From: Alphaproteobacteria bacterium
GTDB lineage: Bacteria > Pseudomonadota > Alphaproteobacteria > Paracaedibacterales > CAIULA01
NCBI GenBank assembly: GCA_019751935.1
Contig: JAIEMR010000177.1
Span: 1 to 6,130, forward strand
Reading direction: 5' to 3'
Length of the DNA: 6,130 nucleotides
Positions 1-4,783 of the stretch are shown here, piece by piece. Every line of letters starts with the position of its first letter. The first letter of the stretch is position 1. The notes under the pieces are model-generated. The model searched no databases. It was not told the origin of the DNA and saw only the letters and a program-made list of their open reading frames with translations. A program made the translations under genes and the position numbers.

Positions 1-720
1 TTCCGGAATATTCAAGTAAGCTACACATAAACTCGTTGAGATATATGCACACGGTGCTGCATATTCAAAATGAAAAAGGTCATTAATAACTTTTATTATT
101 TTTTGTTCATCGGTGATTTTACAAATTTCTCTTAAAAAATCTCTGTTATCTATTTTAAAAATCATCAAAAGTTGTTGAACCGCCTCAGGCAGATCACATA
201 ACGCAATACAATCAATAACTTTACTCTTTGATATACCAAGCCTTCTGGAAACATCATTTTTTGAAGCACAAACACCAGAAGTTATTAAATTCCTATAAGC
301 TCTTCCTAATTCAAGAGGATATAAATCTTGACGATGAATATTTTCAATAATTGCTATTTCTTCTGCTTTAGCCTCATCATGTATAATAATGCAGGGAACC
401 CTATCCAAACCGGCAATTTTTGCAGCACGCAACCGTCTTTCACCACTTACAACTTCAAATATCCCATGCTGATCTTTAGTCGCTATGACTGTTAAAGGCT
501 GTCTTACACCATGAAGTTCTATGGTTTTCGCAAGATTATCTAAATCTTCTTGATCAAACGTCCTTCGTGCTTGATTGTGATAAGGAATAAGCTTATCGAT
601 ACTGATATAGTTTATTTCCTCACGTCGATTTTCAGAAAAAGCACTCACTCTTTTCACGGAAGAAATGCTTCCTTCTTTCACTTTTTCTGGCAATCTAATT
701 TTAGCATCTTCAATCTTCAT
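1..720 (-). CDS. parB: ParB/Spo0J-family plasmid partition protein, C-terminus cut off by window edge
   Basis: This is the centromere-binding partner of ParA: ParB loads on parS DNA and stimulates the ParA ATPase so that plasmid copies are segregated. The frame is open for 240 codons from ATG at 720 to position 1 with no stop, so the C-terminal dimerisation part lies outside the window. Visible parts are an N-terminal tail (1-37), the ParB/Srx-like nuclease fold starting near IDKLIPYHNQ (41-50), the diagnostic GERRLRAAK box (93-101), ENIHRQDLYPLE (126-137), and a helix-turn-helix around 152-172 (SKNDVSRRLGISKSKV). The start is supported by AGAGGA six bases upstream. It is the second gene of a parA-parB operon, 91 bp after parA. 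The family assignment is secure; the parS it recognises is not identified, since no canonical 16-bp parS is present. Confidence 0.93.
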   Translation of the reverse strand, partial: MKIEDAKIRLPEKVKEGSISSVKRVSAFSENRREEINYISIDKLIPYHNQARRTFDQEDLDNLAKTIELHGVRQPLTVIATKDQHGIFEVVSGERRLRAAKIAGLDRVPCIIIHDEAKAEEIAIIENIHRQDLYPLELGRAYRNLITSGVCASKNDVSRRLGISKSKVIDCIALCDLPEAVQQLLMIFKIDNRDFLREICKITDEQKIIKVINDLFHFEYAAPCAYISTSLCVAYLNIPE

Positions 721-784
721 CTTAAGTCCTCTGTATGTTCATATTTCTTGAGTAAAATAAAACAAGAGAGATTAGAGGAGCAGA

Positions 785-800
785 GGTCGCGGTCGCGACC
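785..800. repeat. GC-rich hairpin/palindrome in the parA-parB gap
   Basis: The gap between parA and parB contains a tandem GGTCGC repeat (785-790, 791-796) running into the perfect 10-bp palindrome GGTCGCGACC (791-800). As RNA, 785-790 can pair with 795-800 around a GGTC loop. The surroundings are AT-rich, so a 16-bp block with 14 G or C is conspicuous. No T-run follows on either strand, so it is not an intrinsic terminator. It could be a parS-type site or an mRNA hairpin that tunes ParB relative to ParA. Both are inferences. Confidence 0.5.
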
Positions 801-811
801 CCTACAATCAC

Positions 812-1816
812 CTAAATCGCTCTTTTCTCTTTTTCCATTAGTTCTTCATGAGAAATAGATGCATGTTTTATTATTTCCCGGACCAAATCAAGAATATCTT
901 CAATGGCTATAGAATGCTTATTTGCAAAAGCAAAAATAGGAATTTTTCTTTTAGCCGATATATTGATGTCTTCGCATTTTCTAACCACTGTATCCATTAC
1001 ATTATCTCTATATTCTGTTCTCAAGGCCCCGAGAACCTCTTGAGAACTTGCAGTCTTGGATTCATATTTATTCGCGATAATACCAAAGTTAGGTTGAACG
1101 TGCATTTCATTATAAAACTGTAACATTTCTTCAACCAAAACTCGTAACCCCGATAAGCTAAATGGTTGGGTCTCGCAAACAACATTTACACGATCAGCGG
1201 CCACTAAAGCATTTAAATTTAGGGTGCTAATTGTAGGATTTGTATCAACAAGTATGAAATCATAGTTACTTTTTAATGGTTCAAGAAGCAGCCGAAGTTT
1301 TTCTTCCCTCTTAGTTTTGCCACTAAGAGGCACCTCGATGCGTGTCATAGATATGTTTGCAGGCACTAAATCTAAGCCAGGAAAAACATTAAGAATAGCC
1401 TCATTTATTGCTACTCCATTAATTAAAACATCGTACATAGTATGATAATTAACATCTTCCGCCACCCTTAAAGCAGAGGATAAATGACCCTGCGGGTCTA
1501 AATCAATTGCAAGGACATTATAACCAAGAATAGAAAGGTGACACGCAACTTGGTAGCAAAGACTAGTTTTACCTGTGCCTCCCTTAAAATTATAAAAAAC
1601 ATTGATCTTGTTATATATTTTTGGTCTTTGATTTTTTAAGATTAACTCGGCTATATTTCTAGTGTTTTCCAAATTATATTTTTTGATTTTTCCGGAATCT
1701 GTTTGAAGAGTTGCAGGAATCAGCTTTGTTGTTACTACTCTATTAACTGTAGCAGGTGAAGAATCGAGCAGCCTAGCTATAGTCCTTTGATTAAATGAGA
1801 TTTCATCTGTAAACAT
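812..1816 (-). CDS. parA: ParA-family partition ATPase with N-terminal DNA-binding domain
   Basis: This is the Walker-type cytoskeletal ATPase that drives plasmid segregation with ParB on the nucleoid surface. The 334-residue product has an N-terminal helix-turn-helix-like stretch (about 6-55, NQRTIARLLDSSPATVNRV), which is the layout of type Ia ParA proteins that also repress their own operon. It then has a deviant Walker A KGGTGKTS (78-85) with the signature lysine, DLDPQGHLS (105-113, Walker A' region), and Walker B FILVDTNP (187-194). ATG at 1816 is preferred because AAGGTG (1831-1826) sits nine bases upstream. A GTG at 1828 is in frame but lies inside that ribosome-binding site; using it would add four residues. 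The gene is divergent from rep and heads the parA-parB operon. Confidence 0.93.
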   Translation of the reverse strand: MFTDEISFNQRTIARLLDSSPATVNRVVTTKLIPATLQTDSGKIKKYNLENTRNIAELILKNQRPKIYNKINVFYNFKGGTGKTSLCYQVACHLSILGYNVLAIDLDPQGHLSSALRVAEDVNYHTMYDVLINGVAINEAILNVFPGLDLVPANISMTRIEVPLSGKTKREEKLRLLLEPLKSNYDFILVDTNPTISTLNLNALVAADRVNVVCETQPFSLSGLRVLVEEMLQFYNEMHVQPNFGIIANKYESKTASSQEVLGALRTEYRDNVMDTVVRKCEDINISAKRKIPIFAFANKHSIAIEDILDLVREIIKHASISHEELMEKEKRAI

Positions 1817-1849
1817 AAAATGGCACACCTTGATGTATTAACTACCATA

Positions 1850-1898
1850 ACTATACTGAAGTGTTTTTAGTTCCGCAACAAATTACCCATAAAAACAC
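1850..1898 (-). promoter_or_regulatory. parA promoter with inverted-repeat operator
   Basis: On the minus strand TTGCGG (1878-1873) and TATAGT (1855-1850, five of six matches to TATAAT) are 17 bp apart, which puts the transcription start a few bases before the parA ribosome-binding site. A perfect 9-bp inverted repeat, GTGTTTTTA (1861-1869) and TAAAAACAC (1890-1898), has one arm inside the promoter spacer and the other just upstream of the -35 box. That placement suits repression by ParA or ParB, as known for par operons. A second, weaker promoter reading is TTGACG (1947-1942) with TAGAAA (1925-1920), spacer 16. Confidence 0.5.
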
Positions 1899-1959
1899 CA
1901 ATTTTAGTTTCATTCATAGTTTCTAATATCATGGTTATCCTCGTCAATTACAATAATTG

Positions 1960-2014
1960 TGAAACACTTTTAAGGAAATATACACATATTCCGTTTCATC
2001 GACAAAAAACGGAA
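1960..2014. repeat. Short palindromes in the parA-rep intergenic region
   Basis: GTGAAACAC (1960-1968) is an odd palindrome and contains one half of the canonical parS (GTGAAACA), but the matching left half is absent. A second inverted repeat, TTCCGTTT (1989-1996) and AAACGGAA (2007-2014), has 8-bp arms around a 10-bp centre. They lie between the divergent parA and rep control elements, so they are candidates for partition or regulatory protein binding. Which protein, if any, binds is unknown. Confidence 0.35.
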
Positions 2015-2023
2015 AAAATCACC

Positions 2024-2053
2024 TTGACATTTCTAATAAAAAAATAAGATGAT
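2024..2053 (+). promoter_or_regulatory. Candidate rep leader promoter
   Basis: A perfect -35 hexamer TTGACA (2024-2029) is followed by weak -10 candidates: TAAGAT (2045-2050, spacer 15) or GATGAT (2048-2053, spacer 18), each with four matches to TATAAT. If used, rep mRNA would carry a leader of over 200 nt covering the antisense RNA region. An alternative start could come from TATAAA (2092-2097), but it has no good -35. This call is weak. Confidence 0.3.
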
Positions 2054-2113
2054 TGGCATTATAAGATTCAAAAAAACCTTTTGACTCTTGATATAAATAA
2101 TATCTAGGAGGAA

Positions 2114-2209
2114 ATGAATTTCTACTTAGGAAGCGTAAAAAACAAAAAAGGTCTTGCTCGTCACAAGACCTCTTTTAAAAGTTTCTGCCCTCAAAAGCAA
2201 AATACTTAG
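2114..2209 (+). CDS. Possible 31-residue leader peptide upstream of rep
   Basis: A small frame, MNFYLGSVKNKKG to PQKQNT, starts at ATG 2114 right after AGGAGG (2106-2111) and stops at TAG 2207-2209. It is basic (many Lys and Arg) and matches no family I recognise. In its favour: a strong Shine-Dalgarno, a position in the rep leader, and the fact that the terminator hairpin (2149-2171) lies wholly within it, so ribosomes translating it would melt that hairpin. Leader peptides that couple antisense RNA to rep translation are known in plasmids such as R1 (tap) and ColIb-P9 (repY). Against: the Shine-Dalgarno is only two bases from ATG, shorter than optimal, and the frame could be chance. Confidence 0.25.
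   Translation: MNFYLGSVKNKKGLARHKTSFKSFCPQKQNT
2137..2171 (-). terminator. Intrinsic terminator, strong on the minus strand
   Basis: AGGTCTTG (2149-2156) and CAAGACCT (2164-2171) form a perfect 8-bp stem with a 7-nt loop. On the minus strand it is followed by six Us, one G and six more Us (plus-strand A tracts 2144-2149 and 2137-2142), a textbook Rho-independent terminator. On the plus strand it is followed only by CTTTT, so it may act there as a weaker terminator or attenuator of rep leader transcription. No minus-strand gene precedes it apart from the proposed small RNA. Confidence 0.75.
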
Positions 2210-2212
2210 CGT
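2143..2212 (-). ncRNA. Putative antisense RNA against the rep leader (copy-number control)
   Basis: A complete small transcription unit can be read on the minus strand: promoter TTGACA (2247-2242), 17-bp spacer, TATTGT (2224-2219), expected start near A2212, then a strong intrinsic terminator ending near 2143. The product would be about 70 nt with a stable 3' hairpin. It contains no coding frame of note. It lies 80-150 bp upstream of the rep start on the opposite strand, the usual place for counter-transcribed RNAs that limit initiator synthesis in plasmids such as R1 (CopA) or pT181. Its complement would include the possible leader frame. The transcription-unit signals are seen in the sequence; the role is inferred. 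Confidence 0.45.
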
Positions 2213-2218
2213 ATTTAA

Positions 2219-2247
2219 ACAATATCTAAAATTTCGGATATTGTCAA
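2219..2247 (-). promoter_or_regulatory. Minus-strand promoter overlapping a 26-bp dyad
   Basis: The promoter TTGACA (2247-2242) / TATTGT (2224-2219) has an ideal 17-bp spacer. The stretch 2219-2244 is itself a near-perfect palindrome: arms ACAATATC and GATATTGT, centre AAATTT (2229-2234), with only two base-pair positions per arm failing to match. A dimeric protein bound here would occlude the -10 and -35 boxes. Rep is the obvious candidate, since a plasmid initiator binding its own upstream dyad is common, but ParA or ParB is possible. The dyad also lies 50 bp upstream of the rep start codon. Confidence 0.5.
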
Positions 2248-2294
2248 TGTTTTTGGGGTCATAGGCTAGAAATGTATCTAAATTGGAGACACCT

Positions 2295-3437
2295 ATGGGA
2301 ACCAAAAACGTTAGTCGTTTATTGGCAAATGATGGAATTTGCCTAGTTACACACCCTGAAGTTGCCCTGACTTTGGGCAAATCAGAAGCCATATTTTTAC
2401 AACAACTTCATTATTGGTTAACTTCAAATAATGAGATGGGAACTTTTCTTGATGGAAAAAAGTGGATTTATAACTCTTATAAATCTTGGGCTCTTAATTT
2501 ACGCATTTATTCTGAATCCACAATTAGACGAGCTGTCAGTAAATTAGAAAAGATGGGGATCCTCATAACTCAAAATCTGAATAAAAAAAGATCAGATCAT
2601 ACCAAATGGTACACCATCAACTACGAAGTTTTGAAAGACTTAATTCCAAATTCTCCTCAGAAAAAACAGAAAAGGGAAGGGGGCAAAAAGTCTAATGAAT
2701 GCCTGCTCAAAATGAACAGCCCATCTGTTCAAAATGAACAGATCATATATAAGGAAAACAAAGATAACTTCAGAGATAAAACTCTATCTTCAGACAACTC
2801 CCAAAGAGAAATTGATTTAAAAGAAATAATTTTGAACAAGAAACAGCCGGAACTTTTAAAGAACATTTATCAAAAAATGGTTTTAATTTGGAATCAGATT
2901 GTAGAAGAAGGACAAAAGACCATAGAGCTTACTTCCAAGCGTATTAGTTTTCTAAAAAAAGCTTTTGCAACTCAATTTGAGGGCTGCCTTGAGAAGTGGA
3001 AAGATTTCTGTAAACGGATTGCTTCGAGCAAGTTCCTTATGGGTGAAATCAAAGCTTCTTTTAAGGCATCACTGGACTGGGTGCTAAAGTTTGACGTTAT
3101 GCAAAGAATTTTTGAGGGAGATTTTGGGATAGGAGACAGGGCAGCTTACTTTTCAAAAAATCAAAGAAACCTACAAGAGTCCGAAAAAATTATCCAAAGT
3201 TCATCTGAGCTCCCAGAGGTGAAACAATTGCGCTTAGCTTTACTAAGACGTTTAGGAGATGCTGTTTATGAAAGCTGGTTTAAAGAAACTCAAATGGATT
3301 TACAAAAGGAAAGATTGGCTGTTAGAACAAAATCTTCATTTTCAATGGATCATATAGGTAGGGTTTTCTTGGGAGATATAGAAAAAGAATTCCAGATAAT
3401 TATCCCCCACGGCTCTGTGAGAATTGAGCATGCTTGA
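2295..3437 (+). CDS. Plasmid replication initiator with winged-helix and DnaA_N-like domains
   Basis: This is a 380-residue replication protein, likely binding the origin and recruiting host replication factors. Residues 15-115 form a winged helix-turn-helix of the phage/plasmid replisome-organiser type (LTLGKSEAIFLQQLHYWL, then SESTIRRAVSKLEKMGIL, then KWYTINYEVL). Residues 118-185 are a polar, lysine-rich linker. Residues 190-277 carry the replication-protein pattern SKFLMGE, ASLDWVLKFDVMQRIFEGDFG. Residues 306-368 resemble DnaA domain I (LRLALLRRLGDAVYESWF, then ERLAVRTKSSFSMDHI), a module known in rickettsial plasmid Rep proteins and used in DnaA for helicase and self interactions. ATG 2295 is chosen because GGAG (2285-2288) lies six bases upstream; the TTG at 2283 overlaps that site. 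It is divergent from parA. No AAA+ ATPase motif is present, so it is not DnaA itself. Confidence 0.85.
   Translation: MGTKNVSRLLANDGICLVTHPEVALTLGKSEAIFLQQLHYWLTSNNEMGTFLDGKKWIYNSYKSWALNLRIYSESTIRRAVSKLEKMGILITQNLNKKRSDHTKWYTINYEVLKDLIPNSPQKKQKREGGKKSNECLLKMNSPSVQNEQIIYKENKDNFRDKTLSSDNSQREIDLKEIILNKKQPELLKNIYQKMVLIWNQIVEEGQKTIELTSKRISFLKKAFATQFEGCLEKWKDFCKRIASSKFLMGEIKASFKASLDWVLKFDVMQRIFEGDFGIGDRAAYFSKNQRNLQESEKIIQSSSELPEVKQLRLALLRRLGDAVYESWFKETQMDLQKERLAVRTKSSFSMDHIGRVFLGDIEKEFQIIIPHGSVRIEHA
2707..2746 (+). repeat. Two iteron-like direct repeats with an internal hairpin, inside rep
   Basis: TCAAAATGAACAG occurs at 2707-2719 and 2729-2741; including the following bases the match is 16 of 18 (2707-2724, 2729-2746). 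The period is 22 bp, about two helical turns and not a multiple of three, so this is not a repeated peptide. ATCTGTTC (2723-2730) and GAACAGAT (2736-2743) also form an 8-bp inverted repeat. An AT-rich stretch follows. The DNA encodes the linker of Rep, which is where lambda O and SPP1 gene 38 carry their origins. Origin function here is inferred. Confidence 0.45.
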
Positions 3438-3568
3438 TGTTTGGGTAATGAATCGTGTTAGTAATATATCTATGATTTTCTGTGAGAAGAATATTCTTTT
3501 GAATCTTATGTGCTGAAAAACTAGTCTCTTGAAAATCAATGGCTTTGTTCTTCAGATTGCTTATTACC

Positions 3569-3611
3569 GCATAAGTTTATGCACAGATTAACTCACAGAT
3601 TTTGTGGATAA
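3569..3611. other. DnaA-box cluster, candidate origin of replication
   Basis: Two perfect matches to the DnaA box TTATNCACA face each other: TTATGCACA (3577-3585, plus strand) and TTATCCACA on the minus strand (3611-3603). Between them CACAGATT repeats at 3582-3589 and 3594-3601 with a 12-bp period. The first box is also one arm of the inverted repeat GCATAA/TTATGC (3569-3582). Two consensus boxes within 35 bp right after a rep gene are typical of a plasmid origin. The rest of the 203-bp gap after rep (3438-3640) is AT-rich and contains the perfect palindrome AAGAATATTCTT (3487-3498); I see no gene in it. Confidence 0.6.
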
Positions 3612-3640
3612 CTTTTTTGTTTTTGTTTGGTAGAGAATGG

Positions 3641-4270
3641 ATGATTTTTAGAAATAAAAAACTTAAGGGTTCTTTTCAGTCTTTTATGAAACATCCTTGT
3701 TGGATAATAGTTTTGATTGCAGTTTCTTTTGGATCTGGGATTATTTTTAAACAGCACTTTCCTCAACCTCCATATATCTATCAAGAAAGTGCAGAATCTC
3801 ACCCTTCCTGGAAAGTTTGTTTTACCCCAACCTCCCGTTGTTTGCCTTTAATTTTAACAGCTATAAAAGAAGCTAAAGAAAGCATTCAAGTTCAAGGGTA
3901 TAGCATCACTTCTCCTGAGATAGGAGGCGCCTTAAGAGATGCTCACAGAAAAGGAATCAAAGTTATTGTTATTGGTGACAAAGCTCAGAAAACTGCTAAA
4001 TACAGCCAAATCAATAGTCTTTTAGAAGTGGGGATTCCTGTTTTTATTGATGATAAGCCGGCTATTGCTCATAACAAGATTATCATTGTGGATGATTTAA
4101 CCGTATTGACCGGATCCTATAACTGGACCAGAGCCGCTGAATTGAGAAATGCAGAAAATTTACTGATTATTCGAGACAAAGAGCTTGTCCGGCAATATGC
4201 AGATAACTTTCAGAAAAGACTTTTGAAATCTAAAAAGCACAACCTTATCGTACTTAAAACCTCCAAATAG
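3641..4270 (+). CDS. Membrane-anchored phospholipase D-family nuclease (single HKD motif)
   Basis: This 209-residue protein belongs to the Nuc-like branch of the PLD superfamily, whose members carry one HKD motif, work as dimers and hydrolyse phosphodiester bonds in DNA or phospholipid. A basic start (RNKKLKG) is followed by one hydrophobic segment (about 20-36, WIIVLIAVSFGSGIIF) that would act as a signal anchor, placing the rest in the periplasm or outside. The domain starts near KVCFTPTSRC (58-67), continues through QVQGYSIT (83-90), and has the catalytic HNKIIIVD (H144, K146, D151) followed by GSYN (158-161). The window gives no way to decide between nuclease and lipase. Related proteins occur in Rickettsia and on the plasmid pKM101 (Nuc). 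ATG 3641 is preferred over the TTG at 3602, which lies inside the DnaA box; its ribosome-binding site (AGAG, 3632-3635) is weak. Confidence 0.87.
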   Translation: MIFRNKKLKGSFQSFMKHPCWIIVLIAVSFGSGIIFKQHFPQPPYIYQESAESHPSWKVCFTPTSRCLPLILTAIKEAKESIQVQGYSITSPEIGGALRDAHRKGIKVIVIGDKAQKTAKYSQINSLLEVGIPVFIDDKPAIAHNKIIIVDDLTVLTGSYNWTRAAELRNAENLLIIRDKELVRQYADNFQKRLLKSKKHNLIVLKTSK

Positions 4271-4310
4271 ATAGATAAATTCAAAGCAATGATAGAAAGC
4301 TTTTAACCTA

Positions 4311-4426
4311 TGGAAATGTGGAAATCTTGGTGTAACCAAGACCAAAGGGAATCTTTCGTTGTTAACCACAGGACTGTCCCTGATGGATAACAACAAAGCC
4401 TTTCTCCTTTTTCCCACAGTCCCACA
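4311..4426. repeat. Large imperfect hairpin flanked by short repeats of 8-bp period
   Basis: Downstream of the PLD gene, 4344-4372 pairs with 4379-4403 to give about 23 base pairs, with one mismatch, two single-base bulges and a 4-nt bulge; the loop is 4373-4378. The core arms GTTGTTA (4358-4364) and TAACAAC (4388-4394) are perfect. One arm contains TTAACCACA and the other, read on the minus strand, TTATCCATCA, both close to the DnaA box. On the left TGGAAAT repeats at 4311-4317 and 4319-4325, then a 7-bp hairpin (4325-4341). On the right TCCCACA repeats at 4412-4418 and 4420-4426. No clean T-run follows the stem, so simple termination is not the obvious role. A second origin element or recombination site is possible. 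Confidence 0.45.
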
Positions 4427-4440
4427 AGGTTTCACTACAA

Positions 4441-4670
4441 CAGCCTTTTTATTAAATGGCTAAAATTTAGTACACTGACACTCTTTAATCAGTTCATAAT
4501 TTCTTTGTTAAATCTGTAATGTTTTTGAATCCTCTACAGTAATGCGTGGTTCTTATTCTACAAAGTCACCATGCAAACTGAGGGTTGTTATGCAACTCAA
4601 TTTGCCTTATTTGTTCAACAAATTAAAGCTGCTTAGGGCACACCATTACAACCGATAATTCTAATATGTG
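4441..4670. other. Gene-free stretch between hairpin and peptidase promoter
   Basis: I see no convincing gene here. A 21-codon frame (ATG 4571 to TAG 4636) has no ribosome-binding site and matches nothing I know. An imperfect hairpin lies within it: GCAAACTGAG plus TTG (4573-4587) against CAACTCAATTTGC (4593-4605), with one mismatch and a 2-nt bulge. The region may hold decayed sequence or the tail of the repeat structure to its left. Confidence 0.4.
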
Positions 4671-4707
4671 TATCATTTTTGATAATAAATTATTTTAAAA
4701 TTAAGAT
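4671..4707 (+). promoter_or_regulatory. Candidate promoter of the peptidase gene
   Basis: TTGATA (4679-4684) and TAAGAT (4702-4707) are 17 bp apart in a very AT-rich tract about 80 bp before the peptidase start. GATAAT (4705-4710) is an alternative -10 with a longer spacer. TATCA and TGATA (4671-4684) form a small inverted repeat around TTTT that covers the -35 box and could be an operator for an unknown regulator. Confidence 0.4.
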
Positions 4708-4783
4708 AATTGTAATAATTTTCAACTTCATGCGTGTTTCTTAAGGTGTTATTTTTTTGCATATTTTAATAAAGGAGGTTTGT

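Noticed and set aside
550..1123. Plus-strand open frames across parB and parA (550-858, 848-1123)
   Set aside because: They are opposite-strand shadows of the well-supported partition genes, with no recognisable motifs and no suitable ribosome-binding sites.
1959..1968. Canonical parS site
   Set aside because: Only the right half (GTGAAACA) is present; the left eight bases do not match TGTTTCAC.
2126..2392. Minus-strand frame of 88 codons across the rep start
   Set aside because: It runs through the terminator, the dyad and the start of rep, and its translation has no family features. The small-RNA unit explains this strand better.
3342..3802. Minus-strand frames 3342-3539 and 3593-3802
   Set aside because: They overlap the end of rep and the start of the PLD gene, lack motifs and appear to be shadows.
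4571..4636. 21-codon reading frame
   Set aside because: No ribosome-binding site, no recognisable product, and the open stretch extends only a little upstream. It is most likely chance.
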